A stretch of DNA of 64,000 nt from Bacillus sp. AFS015802 (lineage in GTDB: Bacteria > Bacillota > Bacilli > Bacillales > Bacillaceae_B): contig NZ_NTUP01000020.1 of the NCBI RefSeq assembly GCF_002561455.1, forward strand, positions 62,001 to 126,000. The letters run 5' to 3'. This document shows positions 8,227 through 17,997 of the stretch, in pieces. Each line of letters starts with the position of its first letter. Position 1 is the stretch's first letter. The position numbers and the translations under genes were made by a program. The notes under the pieces were generated by a model. It saw only the letters and a program-made list of their open reading frames with translations. It was not told the origin of the DNA and did not search any database.

Positions 8227-10050
8227 TTATTGGAGTTTCTCTAAAAGCTCTTCCATTTCATTCAGCTTTTCCTCAAAGACTTTACAAGCGTCTTCCACCG
8301 GTTTGGATGTCGTCACATCCACTCCTGCCTTCTTCAACACTTCAATAGGGTAATCTGAACTTCCTGCTTTCAGAAAATCGATGTAGCGCTCGACTGCAGG
8401 CTCCCCTTCATCCAATATCTGTTGGCTAAGGGCGGTTGCCGCCGAGAACCCTGTTGCATATTGGTAGACGTAGTAATTGTAATAGAAATGTGGGATACGC
8501 GCCCATTCCAAGCCGATTTCTTCATCGATCGAAATATCTTCACCGAAATATTTTTTATTCAATTCATAGTACTCTTTTGTTAAGAATTCTGAAGTCAGGG
8601 CTTCTCCTTCTTGTGCTTTCTTGTGGATGAGATGTTCGAATTCTGCAAACATCGTTTGTCGGAAAACGGTTCCTCTGAATCCTTCCAGATAATGATTCAA
8701 GAGATACAACCGTTTCTTCTCATCATCGATCGTATTTAACAGGTAATCATTCAATAAAGCTTCATTGCACGTTGATGCCACTTCAGCAACAAAGATGGAA
8801 TAATGACCATACGTGTACGGTTGGGAACCGCGTGTATAATAGCTGTGAACACTGTGTCCAAATTCATGAGCCAGTGTAAATAGATTGTTTACATTATCCT
8901 GCCAGTTCATCAGGATATAAGGGTTTGTGCCGTATGCTCCAGATGAGTAGGCACCGCTTCTCTTCCCCTTATTTTCGACTACATCCACCCAGCGGTTTTC
9001 AAATCCCTCTTTCAGGACATTGGCATATTCCTCACCAAGTGGCTTTAATCCATCAAGAATCATGTTCTGTGCTTCGTCATAGCTTATATCCATTTTGACT
9101 TCCTTTACAAGGGGCGTATACAAGTCATACATATGGACCTCATCCAACCCCAGCACTTTTTTGCGGAGCTTCACATAACGCTGCAGCAGATGAAGGTTCT
9201 TATTGACGGTATCAACGAGGTTGTCATACACTTGTTCCGGGATATTGTTGTTGGACAATGCCGCATGCCTCGCAGAATCGTAGTGTCTGACATTTGCAAT
9301 GAAATTATCCTTCTTCACTGCACCGCTTAAAGTGGAAGCAAATGTGTTTTCAAATTTACCGTACGTCTCGTATACCTTTTTAAAGGCTTCTTCCCGGACA
9401 CGGCGATCGCTGCTCTCCAGGAATCGGATAAAACGGCCGTGGGTAATATCCACTTCTTCCCCGTTCTCGTCTTTAATGCTCGGAAACTCGAGATCCGCAT
9501 TGTTCAGCATCCCGAACGTATTACTTGCAGCACTGAACACTTCAGATGCCTGCGCCAAGAGCGCCTCTTCTTCAGCTGAAAGAACATGGGGACGCTGCAG
9601 ATTGATTTCCTCCAAAGCATGCTTATACTTCTTCAGTTCTTCCTTCTCCTCAAGAAACGTTTGAAGCTTCTTCTCTTCAATGGAAAGCACTTCAGGCACC
9701 AGGTAAGCAAACTTACTTCCTAATTGTGTATAAAGACTTTTGGCACGGTCGTCGAGTCCCTGATAATAGGAATTGGTTGTATCCTGGTCATAGCGCATAT
9801 GAGAATATGTATACACCTTCCCCATACGTTCCATCATTTCGTCTTGAAAGGCAAATGCTTTGTAAAGCTGATCCGCACTATCACCCAATGTTCCCTTGAA
9901 TTCATCTGCTTTCTTTGTTAACTCTTTGATTTCTTTATATTCTTCTTCCCATGCATCATCACTTGCGAAGATATCTTCCAATCTCCACGTTAACTTCTCC
10001 TCTACCTCTTTTCTACCAGGCAGACTTTTAGTAGCTGTATCTTTTGACAT
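8227..10050 (-). CDS. pepF: Oligoendopeptidase F (M3B metallopeptidase)
   Basis: 607 aa, full length for the family. The thimet-type zinc motif HEFGH is at residues 395-399 within NLFTLAHEFGHSVHS, with the downstream glutamate ligand expected in FVAEVASTCNE. PepF cleaves short peptides (7-17 residues in the Lactococcus enzyme) in the cytosol and would act on peptides brought in by Opp, encoded 7 kb away. A paralogue in B. subtilis (YjbG) affects sporulation when overproduced. Start ATG with CCTCC complement just upstream. It is separated from coiA by 88 bases. Confidence 0.95.
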   Translation of the reverse strand: MSKDTATKSLPGRKEVEEKLTWRLEDIFASDDAWEEEYKEIKELTKKADEFKGTLGDSADQLYKAFAFQDEMMERMGKVYTYSHMRYDQDTTNSYYQGLDDRAKSLYTQLGSKFAYLVPEVLSIEEKKLQTFLEEKEELKKYKHALEEINLQRPHVLSAEEEALLAQASEVFSAASNTFGMLNNADLEFPSIKDENGEEVDITHGRFIRFLESSDRRVREEAFKKVYETYGKFENTFASTLSGAVKKDNFIANVRHYDSARHAALSNNNIPEQVYDNLVDTVNKNLHLLQRYVKLRKKVLGLDEVHMYDLYTPLVKEVKMDISYDEAQNMILDGLKPLGEEYANVLKEGFENRWVDVVENKGKRSGAYSSGAYGTNPYILMNWQDNVNNLFTLAHEFGHSVHSYYTRGSQPYTYGHYSIFVAEVASTCNEALLNDYLLNTIDDEKKRLYLLNHYLEGFRGTVFRQTMFAEFEHLIHKKAQEGEALTSEFLTKEYYELNKKYFGEDISIDEEIGLEWARIPHFYYNYYVYQYATGFSAATALSQQILDEGEPAVERYIDFLKAGSSDYPIEVLKKAGVDVTTSKPVEDACKVFEEKLNEMEELLEKLQ

Positions 10051-10138
10051 ATATATCCTCCATTCTGAAATCCACAGAAAATTCCTTATAGTTACATTCT
10101 CTCTTATCTAAGAATTTCCTGCAACAATACAATCTTAG

Positions 10139-11323
10139 TTATAGCTTTTTTAATATATGCTTCCATACAGGAAAAAAATCCTCCCGATGCTGTTCAAAGG
10201 CAGAGAAATGATCCGGGCAGCTCCAAGGCTCAGAAAGCTGAAATTGATTCTTACTCACTCTGCTAAGCACTTTCATCTCTTCAAGAATCCATACATATCC
10301 CCTTGCGATTCTCATCATCACTTCATCCTCCTTCACGAACGGTAAAGGACGGAGCTCGATATGTCCTTTAGTAAGTCTTCTATTCAACGCCATGTACACA
10401 CTCTCTTCAGAGAAAAAGCGATCCCTTTTCAAGCAGTCTTTCCATATATAGTATTGCCATTCCACCACATGATTTTTAATATGAATTCCATGAGGGATGA
10501 GGGGGAGACCAATATAAAGAGGCAGATACAGGAACGTGTCCCCAGACCCATACACTTCCCGTAGAAATCCATCTTTTCTTGGCTGTTGATAATGTAGTTT
10601 ATTGTATATCCACTTGGTTCTATAGTAGTTCCAGTTCTTAAATTGGTATGGTTGATGGAATGTGGTGTCAGGAATGGAGGGCGGCAGGGTAAATCGCCCA
10701 AGGGGAATGGTAATGGGTGCTGGACTCATAAATGTCGAAGCTGTAAGGGGCAGCAGATGGTGGAATAATTGAAAACTGCCCTTCTCAGGGAGAAATTGGA
10801 GCAGATGATAGTCTAAATGCGGTGAGTACCGGATGAAAGACTGTTGAAAGGAAGATAGAGTCAGAAGATCATTGTACTTTACGGGCTGAGTCAAGATCCA
10901 AAACGGGATGATCTTCCGGCTATGATAACCCCGTGTCCGATTTTGGATTTCAGGGAGCGGGATGGTAGAACACTGGATTTCGATGGCAATTTCCCTGGTA
11001 GCTGTTTTCACATAAATATCAGCGATCTGCTTAAGCTCTTTTACATAATGCTCTAGCTTTACGTCTGTATAGAGGGAGTTTATCCTGTCATATAAGAGCT
11101 GTTTACCTAACAGATGTTCTGGGGACTCATGCTTCACCACCTCACAATCAGAGTGGGACACATGGGCAAAATGGGGTATGTTTTGACTTCCGATGCGCAA
11201 TCGTAACCTGGAAGAACAATGGGGACAATGAAAAGCGTGCCCCTTACTTCTTAACACCTTCAATTCTTCCCTGCTATAATGGATCGTTGTAAAGGCCTGC
11301 TGATTGAATAAAGCTGTTAACAT
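10139..11323 (-). CDS. coiA: Competence protein CoiA
   Basis: 394 aa. N-terminal zinc-finger-like pair C33-P-H-C36 followed by HFAH (51-54), then a nuclease-like PD-(D/E)xK core: HESPEHLLGK, D102 in QIADIYV, and E115-x-Q in IAIEIQCST. CoiA is needed for recombination of transforming DNA after uptake in Bacillus and Streptococcus. It keeps its usual place between pepF and the mecA/spx cluster. The ATG has AAGGAGGTG in front. The C-terminal half is divergent, which is normal for the family. Confidence 0.92.
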   Translation of the reverse strand: MLTALFNQQAFTTIHYSREELKVLRSKGHAFHCPHCSSRLRLRIGSQNIPHFAHVSHSDCEVVKHESPEHLLGKQLLYDRINSLYTDVKLEHYVKELKQIADIYVKTATREIAIEIQCSTIPLPEIQNRTRGYHSRKIIPFWILTQPVKYNDLLTLSSFQQSFIRYSPHLDYHLLQFLPEKGSFQLFHHLLPLTASTFMSPAPITIPLGRFTLPPSIPDTTFHQPYQFKNWNYYRTKWIYNKLHYQQPRKDGFLREVYGSGDTFLYLPLYIGLPLIPHGIHIKNHVVEWQYYIWKDCLKRDRFFSEESVYMALNRRLTKGHIELRPLPFVKEDEVMMRIARGYVWILEEMKVLSRVSKNQFQLSEPWSCPDHFSAFEQHREDFFPVWKHILKKL

Positions 11324-11377
11324 AGAACACCTCCTTAAAGAATCATTCGCTATAAATCGGGAAATTCCTGCAAAAAA

Positions 11378-11414
11378 AAGCCTTCAAGCAAAAAATCACT
11401 TGATGGCCCTTTTT
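11378..11414 (-). terminator. Terminator after cls
   Basis: On the minus strand GCCATCAAG pairs with CTTGAAGGC (one mismatch) across a T-rich loop, followed by eight T. It overlaps the end of cls and lies upstream of coiA. Confidence 0.7.
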
Positions 11415-12919
11415 TATAATAGAGGGGACATTAACCGCGAAGTGGACTCAAGAATCCTGTATCCAAGATGTCTCTTTTGGAACTCTTCCAGCTGTAGTTC
11501 TTCTGAATCATCTAAATCATGGAGATATTCCTTCACAATCGACGAAGTACTTTCCGTTTTATACAGGAATGCATTCACTTCAAAATTCAAATGAAAGCTT
11601 CTCATATCCATATTCGATGTCCCGATCGAAGCCATTTCTTCATCGACGATCACGATTTTACTATGCATGAACCCCTTCTGGTACTCAAAGATACGGGCCC
11701 CTGCCTCAAGGAGATCAGGGAAATAGGAACGGGAAGCATGAAAAACAATTCGCTTATCAGGTTTATGAGGAACGAGCAACCTTACATCCACACCACTTAA
11801 AGCTGCAATCTTGAGAGCTGAGAAAATGTCTTCATCCGGAACGAAATAAGGGGAGGCAACCCACACACTCTTTCTCGCCGAGGTGATCATCGAGAAGAAA
11901 ATATTCTTCAATACGCTCAACTCATTGTCCGGTCCCCCTGCAATCATCTGAACTCCGCCGTCATGTGTATTTTCAAGGGGGTCAGGACTTAAGTATCCAG
12001 GGGTGAGAAAATCATCGTTCGTCATATAATACCAATCCTGAAGAAAGATCAACTGCAATGTGCGCACCGCTTCTCCCCTGACAAATAGATGCGTGTCCCG
12101 CCAAAAACCGAAATGTGGATTCTTGCCCAAATATTCATCCCCGATATTAAGACCTCCCACAAATCCGATACTGCCATCGATCACAATGATCTTTCGATGA
12201 TTTCGAAAGTTGAACTTGTTATTTAGAACGGGGATTTTCACAGGACCGAACGCAACCACTTCGATCCCCGCATCCTTAAGTTCAGTTATATAATCCTTTG
12301 ATAATTGCCAGGCACCGACCGCATCGTACAGGAAACGGATTTTGACACCGTTATTGGCTCGTTCAATGAGGATATCCTTAATCTGATTTCCTATTTCATC
12401 ATGACGTACAATATAGTACTCCATATGGATATGATGCTTCGCAGTCTTTAACCACTTTAGTATTTCTCCAAATGTTTCCGTACCATTTGTCAGCAATTTC
12501 GTTTCACTTGAAAACGATATGGCGCTGTTCCCGATTCTCTGCGCAAGCTGAAAATGCTTCTCCTGAAATAAGCCAAACATATCGGCGTTTATCTCCTTTG
12601 GACCGGGCTCAAATCTATTATAGGTTTCCTGATCCAATATGTACTTCTTCTTATACATCTTTTCTTTACGATAATTTCGGCCAAATAATAAGTAAAAAAT
12701 GAATCCCAGAAACGGAAAAGCGCCCAACACGACCAGCCATGTCAAGGTTTGGGTAGGATGGCGATTTTCAAAGAAAATGAGAAACCCAATGACAATGACG
12801 GAGAATGTAAATACAATACTTATGTATTTCACCATCCCGGAAAGATATTGATCAAAATAGAAAATATAGCTTAGTACAAGAACGGCAATAAATAATAGGA
12901 CCCTTACTGTGTTTTTCAT
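11414..12919 (-). CDS. cls: Cardiolipin synthase
   Basis: 501 aa from the ATG at 12919, which has AAGGTG eight bases upstream; the frame remains open to 13012 but that extension has no ribosome site. Two N-terminal membrane helices are followed by two phospholipase-D HKD motifs: HRKIIVIDGSIGFVGG and HSKIVIVDEEMASIGTSN. It condenses two phosphatidylglycerol molecules into cardiolipin and glycerol at the membrane. A cls gene at this position is not part of the B. subtilis order (where yjbE lies near), but is seen in relatives. Independent transcription unit with its own terminator. Confidence 0.93.
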   Translation of the reverse strand: MKNTVRVLLFIAVLVLSYIFYFDQYLSGMVKYISIVFTFSVIVIGFLIFFENRHPTQTLTWLVVLGAFPFLGFIFYLLFGRNYRKEKMYKKKYILDQETYNRFEPGPKEINADMFGLFQEKHFQLAQRIGNSAISFSSETKLLTNGTETFGEILKWLKTAKHHIHMEYYIVRHDEIGNQIKDILIERANNGVKIRFLYDAVGAWQLSKDYITELKDAGIEVVAFGPVKIPVLNNKFNFRNHRKIIVIDGSIGFVGGLNIGDEYLGKNPHFGFWRDTHLFVRGEAVRTLQLIFLQDWYYMTNDDFLTPGYLSPDPLENTHDGGVQMIAGGPDNELSVLKNIFFSMITSARKSVWVASPYFVPDEDIFSALKIAALSGVDVRLLVPHKPDKRIVFHASRSYFPDLLEAGARIFEYQKGFMHSKIVIVDEEMASIGTSNMDMRSFHLNFEVNAFLYKTESTSSIVKEYLHDLDDSEELQLEEFQKRHLGYRILESTSRLMSPLL

Positions 12920-13035
12920 ACGTTTAACACCTTCCACCGGCTTAATGATTCCTAAATTATGAAGCTTTGTCATAGATGAATGAAAATCGTCCCCTGTCAC
13001 GATAAGGGACAAGGCGGTTTAACTGAGAAATAAAT

Positions 13036-13072
13036 ATAAAAAAATACCGATTTCTAATTGAAACCGGTATTG
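13036..13072 (-). terminator. Terminator after mecA
   Basis: TACCGGTTTC and GAAATCGGTA (minus strand) pair around ATTA with one G·T, followed by TTTTTTT. Confidence 0.8.
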
Positions 13073-13076
13073 ATCC

Positions 13077-13748
13077 TTACGAGAAGTGTTCACTTAATGT
13101 CTCAAAGACATGTTCGTGAATGACCACTTTTCCATACTCTTCAAGGCGATGAACGGTCATTCGTGACTCATCGGCATATTCAAGCAGTATGCTTAACGTA
13201 TTGTCGATATCTTCTTCTGTGAAGTGCTCTTCAGAAAATTTAACATAAATAAAATATTTATTTTCGAATGCAAGCAGCTTCGTTTCCAGATGCTCCATAG
13301 GCATGTCTTTCATTCGATGGGATAGGGAAATCGCATCTTCAAAATCATTGAATTTCAGCGTGAAATCCAATACCACTTCTGCTTCCCCATCCTGATCCTG
13401 TTTGATCTGGAAGTGCTGATCCAGAAGCTCCTCTATACGTTCATCGACTGGAAGTTCTTTAAGCTTATCCTCTGGAATAGGAAGCTCAAATCGCTGACCA
13501 TCCTTTGAAACCTGAGCTCTTGTAACAAGTACTTCAAGCCCTTTATCTAACGCCTGAACTTGAATCCACAGCGGTCCTTCAATTCCGAAATCTTCTTCCT
13601 GATGAACTTCATCCATCATTTCCCAGAAGAGTTCTTCACTTCTTTCGCGATTATACCAGATTTCCTCACGGTCAAAGCCGCGATCCTCTATATCCCCATA
13701 AGAAATATAGAACTTGACGGTATTTTCATTAATGCGTTCGATTTCCAA
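13077..13748 (-). CDS. mecA: Clp adaptor protein MecA
   Basis: 223 aa, starting at TTG (13748) behind GAGAGGTG; no in-frame ATG exists nearby and MEIERINENTVKFYISYGDI is the conserved start. The N-terminal domain (about 1-80) recruits targets such as ComK and ComS. After an acidic linker, the C-terminal domain (about 110-220) binds and activates ClpC. In B. subtilis it directs ComK to ClpCP and so limits competence. It lies beside spx, coiA and, further away, med and comZ, all connected with ComK control. Confidence 0.95.
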   Translation of the reverse strand: MEIERINENTVKFYISYGDIEDRGFDREEIWYNRERSEELFWEMMDEVHQEEDFGIEGPLWIQVQALDKGLEVLVTRAQVSKDGQRFELPIPEDKLKELPVDERIEELLDQHFQIKQDQDGEAEVVLDFTLKFNDFEDAISLSHRMKDMPMEHLETKLLAFENKYFIYVKFSEEHFTEEDIDNTLSILLEYADESRMTVHRLEEYGKVVIHEHVFETLSEHFS

Positions 13749-14096
13749 TTAACACCTCTCCCTTCTTGCATGATGTTAGTGAAGGGACTACACCCTCTGA
13801 GCATGAATGCTCTATTGCTGGTGAAGATAGAAGATACATTTAGGTTAGTTTGTACCTTGTACTTCTATTTTATGATAAAACCGTAGAAAATGGAATTAAA
13901 CTAACACCCATTTTTTTCTCACAAATCCCACTAGGTGTTTTTGACATTTTAGCGAATATTTGCAGAAAATTCAAGTGATAATACTTAATCTAATATAAAA
14001 GGGGTTGACCCGAAAGGATACGCAACGTTCCTTGAAGGGTCAGCCCCTTTTACTTATATATTCCCAAACATGAAAGCCTGAGAATGTAAGAATACT
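13749..14096. other. Intergenic region mecA–spx
   Basis: 348 bases. It contains the mecA leader with a small hairpin (GAGCAT/ATGCTC at 13799-13812), A+T-rich promoter sequence, and the large spx terminator at 13997-14051. No ORF with a ribosome site. Confidence 0.5.
13997..14051 (-). terminator. Long-stem terminator after spx
   Basis: AAAAGGGG-T-TGACCC (13997 onwards) pairs with GGGTCA-G-CCCCTTTT (to 14051); an inner AAGGA/TCCTT stem extends the hairpin. A/T tracts occur on both ends. Confidence 0.75.
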
Positions 14097-14492
14097 TTAG
14101 TTTACCATTCTTTGAGCTTCTAGAAGTTGGAATGTGCGAACTTTTCTTGGAAGGAATCGTCTGATTTCATCCTCATTGTACCCTACTTGAAGACGCTTTT
14201 CATCCAGGATGATTGGACGTCTTAAAAGCCCGGGGTTTTTTTGAATAAGCTCGAACAACTCTTGAAGTGGTAAGGTTTCTAAATCTACATTAAGCTTTTG
14301 GAATGTTTTAGAACGGGTAGAAATGATTTCATCTGTTCCATCCTCAGTCATACGAAGGATTTCCTTGATTTCATCAATGCTTAATGGCTCAGAAAATACG
14401 TTGCGTTCTGTATATGGAATCTCATGCTCTTCTAACCAAGCTTTTGCCTTGCGACAAGATGTACAACTAGGTGAAGTGAATAATGTAACCAC
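14097..14492 (-). CDS. spx: Global stress regulator Spx
   Basis: 131 aa ArsC-fold protein, practically the B. subtilis Spx in sequence. The redox switch C10-T-S-C13 ([13 protein letters not shown]), the RPI stretch ([20 protein letters not shown]) and the helix 4 that contacts the RNA polymerase α-subunit C-terminal domain are present. Oxidised Spx activates thiol-homeostasis genes and blocks others. Under normal conditions SpxH/ClpXP degrades it. The start is GTG at 14492 with AAGGGAG upstream; the nearby ATG is out of frame. The mRNA leader carries a large inverted repeat. Confidence 0.97.
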   Translation of the reverse strand: MVTLFTSPSCTSCRKAKAWLEEHEIPYTERNVFSEPLSIDEIKEILRMTEDGTDEIISTRSKTFQKLNVDLETLPLQELFELIQKNPGLLRRPIILDEKRLQVGYNEDEIRRFLPRKVRTFQLLEAQRMVN

Positions 14493-14534
14493 GAATCATT
14501 CACACTCCCTTAAGGATTTTTTATAATATAGAGT

Positions 14535-14571
14535 TTATTTAAACGCCCTTAATTAAAATTAGTTTAAATAA
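14535..14571 (-). promoter_or_regulatory. Inverted repeat in the spx leader
   Basis: TTATTTAAAC (14535-14544) and GTTTAAATAA (14562-14571) are perfect complements around a 17-base A+T-rich loop, about 45 bases before the spx start and downstream of a TATAAT (plus-strand 14588-14593). Could be an operator or an mRNA hairpin. Confidence 0.45.
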
Positions 14572-14746
14572 GAAATCTCTATTATGTATTATACATGAAT
14601 TACTGTCCCTTGAACATAGTTTTAACTAATTTGTCAAATTTCCTATACATAGGTTTAACATAGCTATATCTTCTGTATTCTATTATGGGTTTACCCGGTA
14701 CAGCTTGAGTTTAAACATGATATTGCATTTCCATTTTTTCATTTAG

Positions 14747-14780
14747 AAAACCTTATTGCGAATAGACAATAAGGTTCTTT
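14747..14780 (-). terminator. Terminator after yjbC
   Basis: AACCTTATTG and CAATAAGGTT pair around an 8-base loop; T-runs on both sides. Confidence 0.8.
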
Positions 14781-14784
14781 TAGC

Positions 14785-15357
14785 TTAAAGATTTTTAAGT
14801 ACATCCCCGTCACGATCTTCATCTTTCTTTAAGACCTCTTCAACGGGCTGATAAGAAGCACCATAGAATTTCTGATCATTATAGGTGTGGATCAGTTCAT
14901 AGGTTTTTTTCATGGACTCGAAGATAAGATCTTCAGATTCATGTTGCGGAGCCCAATATAGAATTTCCATTTCATTTATTTCGTTCGTGGCAAGTGAACG
15001 ACGGGCATATCCGATACTGACAGCGTGTTCAAAGCCTTCACGCTTATAGAATTTCAAGCGCTTTTCCGTGTCCGTGTCATCATAGTCCACCGGCTCAACT
15101 TCCAGAATGATCGCTTTCTTCTTCTCCTTCAACTTATCAAGCAGTTTATGACCGAGGCCTTGACCGCGGGCATCCTTTGAAACAAAGAGGTAATCGATAA
15201 AGATGAAGTCTTCAAGTTCAGCGTACATAAGCACATGATGAGGCCCCTCATCCTTATGATAGATGTCGCTTCTTTCTTTAAGCAGTGATTCAAGATGTTC
15301 TTTTGATTTCATTTCCTCTACAGGGAAATACTGATTTAATTTTTCATACCAGTGCAT
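14785..15357 (-). CDS. yjbC: GNAT N-acetyltransferase (YjbC-like)
   Basis: 190 aa. The acetyl-CoA loop is seen as DARGQGLGHKLLDKLK (Q/RxxGxG/A) near residues 75-90, and the YKREGFEHAVSIGY segment follows. In B. subtilis yjbC precedes spx and shares a transcript with it; here a terminator at 14747-14780 and the spx leader separate them, so spx would also have its own promoter. Substrate is unknown. ATG preceded by AAAGGAG. Confidence 0.85.
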   Translation of the reverse strand: MHWYEKLNQYFPVEEMKSKEHLESLLKERSDIYHKDEGPHHVLMYAELEDFIFIDYLFVSKDARGQGLGHKLLDKLKEKKKAIILEVEPVDYDDTDTEKRLKFYKREGFEHAVSIGYARRSLATNEINEMEILYWAPQHESEDLIFESMKKTYELIHTYNDQKFYGASYQPVEEVLKKDEDRDGDVLKNL

Positions 15358-15611
15358 GGATCTACTCCTTTAAATAAGATTTATGTGCCATTGACTAACG
15401 TGATACCATTATGATTCTCAAGAATGATTTGATTATGTTGGATGTTAGTCTTATCCGTGGGATTGATCATACGGAATCACAGGCGAGTGCCTATGAAGAG
15501 GGTATTGTGGTTGAAAGCGGTTAATCTTACCAATAATTTAATGATAACAATATCTGATCCCTTTTTCAAATGGAAAGCTATGTTTAGGGGGGAGAATTCC
15601 TTTTTACGTAA

Positions 15612-15645
15612 AAAGACTGACCTGCTTGTTTACAGGTCAGTCTCT
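15612..15645 (-). terminator. Terminator after the glycosidase-like gene
   Basis: GACTGACCTG (15615-15624) pairs exactly with CAGGTCAGTC (15633-15642); on the minus strand TTTTTACG follows. Confidence 0.85.
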
Positions 15646-15649
15646 TCTA

Positions 15650-16846
15650 TCAAGGCGTATAATCTACGCCTTCAGTGTATGAATTACCGGCATCCCACAG
15701 AAGGAATTCATTGACTCCTTGATCATTCAAAGCTCTGATCTGGGCTTCTACTTCAGCTTTTCCATACGGTTTATAGTTCCCGCTTCCCAACCATGTTGCA
15801 GTGAAATCCTGCAGCCATGGCCTTGAAATCGGCTTGTTTTTCAATTGTGCTATTTTGGCTTTTTCCACCTTGGTATATTCAGTGACTAATTCATAAGGCT
15901 GTAAATCCGGTTTTGCAATACCGAAATAAGGGGTCCAGTGACTCGGATAAATCATAGATGAGATGACATCTACATTCTCGGAGATCTTCGAGAAATTCTG
16001 GCCGATCCCGGGTGCTTCCGGTAATGTTGCCGTGTAGCCGAAAATGTCAACCGACACTTTCACGCCATATGGTTCAAGCTTTTTATGAGCATATTCCACA
16101 AAGTCAGTAACGGCGTGCACGCGTTTTTGTACATTATCGGAGTCTTCTTTGGCATATTCCCCTCCGTTATAAGTAAGTTCATTATCCCTTTTCTCAAATC
16201 CTTCAGGGAAACGCACATAATCGAACTGAATTTCCTGGAAGCCCATTTTTGCTGCTTCTATGGCAATGCCCACATTGTAATCCCAAACTTCTTTCAGGAA
16301 TGGGTTAACGAATGAGTCTCCTCCGCCATTTGACCAAACCTTATCACCCTCCTTAAAACTCAAATCGGGTCTTTGATTTGCAAGTACCGTATCCTTAAAC
16401 ACAACAACCCTGGCAATCGGATAAATTTTCTTTTCTTCCAACGTCTTTAACATCGCTTCGGGATCTTTAATATATGGCTGACCCACTTTGGCATATGGAG
16501 AGGACTCTTCCGGTACATAGGTTACATTCCCGACGTCATCTTTAATATCAATGACCATCGCATTTAAATCTGTCGTATCCATTAATTTTGTGAGCGTTTC
16601 GAACCTATCCCCACCGGCTGAATGAGCCGTGACATAAACTCCCCTTACCGCATCCGGATATTCGAAGCTGAGACCGGAATCATACACGAACCGTGGAACC
16701 GGGCTTGTTATCTCTTTCTTGCTCATCGAAATTGTTCTCTTCCCGTGACTCTTAGCCGATCCACTCTCAGCAGCGATTGCTGATTGAAACGGCATGACGC
16801 ACATTGTGACTAAACAGAATGATGTCGCTACCTTACTCCATTTCAA
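15650..16846 (-). CDS. Secreted putative glycoside hydrolase (DUF4015/COG1306 family)
   Basis: 398 aa from a TTG start behind AAGAGGAGAGG; the overlapping ATG at 16841 is out of frame. A signal peptide is clear (basic MKWSK, hydrophobic stretch, cleavage near AIAAES). The body is a TIM-barrel-like domain: VRGVYVTAHSAGG, VIDIKDDVGNVTYVP, IQFDYVRFPEGF and VDIFGYTATLPEAPGIGQ, all characteristic of this putative glycosidase family. Catalytic acids are probably among the D/E of IQFDYVRFPE. Substrate unknown, presumably an extracellular or wall polysaccharide. Single-gene unit. Confidence 0.8.
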   Translation of the reverse strand: MKWSKVATSFCLVTMCVMPFQSAIAAESGSAKSHGKRTISMSKKEITSPVPRFVYDSGLSFEYPDAVRGVYVTAHSAGGDRFETLTKLMDTTDLNAMVIDIKDDVGNVTYVPEESSPYAKVGQPYIKDPEAMLKTLEEKKIYPIARVVVFKDTVLANQRPDLSFKEGDKVWSNGGGDSFVNPFLKEVWDYNVGIAIEAAKMGFQEIQFDYVRFPEGFEKRDNELTYNGGEYAKEDSDNVQKRVHAVTDFVEYAHKKLEPYGVKVSVDIFGYTATLPEAPGIGQNFSKISENVDVISSMIYPSHWTPYFGIAKPDLQPYELVTEYTKVEKAKIAQLKNKPISRPWLQDFTATWLGSGNYKPYGKAEVEAQIRALNDQGVNEFLLWDAGNSYTEGVDYTP

Positions 16847-17023
16847 AATAAACCTCTCCTCTTAAGCAAGCTATCTAGTAAATTATGTAACTCCCTCTTC
16901 TATTCTAACAAGGAAATTACTTGAAAGAAAAGGGTGAATCCACCTAGTCTGTCGAAATTTCCAAGGAAATGAATAATCTTCTATTTATTTTATGACTTTC
17001 TTCTAATATAAGACGGTATCCAT

Positions 17024-17056
17024 GAAAAAAACTCCCCTCATTGAAGGGAGCTTTTT
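17024..17056 (-). terminator. Terminator of the opp operon
   Basis: CTCCC (17032-17036) and GGGAG (17046-17050), extended by flanking pairs, with T-runs on the minus strand just after the oppF stop. Confidence 0.75.
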
Positions 17057-17061
17057 CCTGC

Positions 17062-17997
17062 TTAGTTTTTATATTGAGCTTTGTATTGCGCAAATTCTTT
17101 TTCAGAACAGTAAACGAAATGTCCTGGTACCACTTCACGCATTTCAAGGTTATCATCCTCTGTATAGTTATGAACAGACGGATTATACTCTTTTCTTCTG
17201 CGTGTGCGCTCATACTCGGGATCCGGTAACGGAATCGCAGATAGAAGCGATTGAGTATAAGGATGAAGCGGATTTTTATATAGTGCATCACTCGTTGTTA
17301 ATTCAACCAGCTTTCCATAATACATTACGCCGATGCGGTCACTGATGTACTTCACCATGGAAAGGTCATGGGCAATGAATAAATAGGTTAAACCTTTCTC
17401 TTTTTGAAGTTCCTGCATCAGATTGACAACCTGTGCTTGAATCGAAACATCAAGGGCGGAAATAGGCTCATCGGCAATGATGAAGTCAGGATCCACAGCA
17501 AGGGCACGGGCAATCCCGATACGCTGACGCTGTCCACCGGAGAATTCATGCGGATAACGTCCGGCATGCTCTTTGTTCAATCCAACTGTCTCAAGGAGGT
17601 CGTGAACCCTTTTCAGGCGTTCTTCCTTTGAAGTAGCCAACCCATGAATATCGATACCTTCCGCAATGATATCGGCTACCTTCATACGTGGATTCAGACT
17701 TGCATACGGATCCTGGAAGATCATTTGCATTTTACGGTTGAATTTTTTCAACTGAGAACGTGATTTTTTGCCGTGAACGTCCTCACCGTTAAAGAGGACC
17801 TGACCGTCTGTTGCGTCATATAAACGGATGATCGTACGCCCTGTCGTTGATTTTCCGCAGCCGGATTCCCCAACAAGACCCAGGGTTTCCCCTTTATAAA
17901 TATCAAAGCTGATATCGTCAACCGCTTTAACCATATTCGGTTTACCAGGGTTGAAATATTGTTTAAGATTCTTAATTTCCAGTAATTTTTCTGCCAT
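17062..17997 (-). CDS. oppF: Oligopeptide ABC transporter ATPase OppF
   Basis: 311 aa cytosolic ATPase. Walker [13 protein letters not shown] signature [14 protein letters not shown], Walker B IIADEPIS and the C-terminal oligopeptide-transporter extension ([18 protein letters not shown]) are visible. With OppD it powers import of peptides through OppBC. Its ATG overlaps the oppD stop (TAATG), with GAGGGGG inside oppD. Last gene of oppABCDF; in B. subtilis this system imports Phr and competence/sporulation peptides as well as nutrients. Confidence 0.95.
   Translation of the reverse strand: MAEKLLEIKNLKQYFNPGKPNMVKAVDDISFDIYKGETLGLVGESGCGKSTTGRTIIRLYDATDGQVLFNGEDVHGKKSRSQLKKFNRKMQMIFQDPYASLNPRMKVADIIAEGIDIHGLATSKEERLKRVHDLLETVGLNKEHAGRYPHEFSGGQRQRIGIARALAVDPDFIIADEPISALDVSIQAQVVNLMQELQKEKGLTYLFIAHDLSMVKYISDRIGVMYYGKLVELTTSDALYKNPLHPYTQSLLSAIPLPDPEYERTRRRKEYNPSVHNYTEDDNLEMREVVPGHFVYCSEKEFAQYKAQYKN

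Noticed and set aside
12920..13012. N-terminal extension of cardiolipin synthase
   Set aside because: The extension is hydrophilic, without ribosome site, and would precede the normal first membrane helix; the ATG at 12919 has AAGGTG.
15442..15714. Plus-strand frame of 90 codons opposite the end of the glycosidase-like gene
   Set aside because: No ribosome site, overlaps a terminator and a well-supported gene on the other strand.
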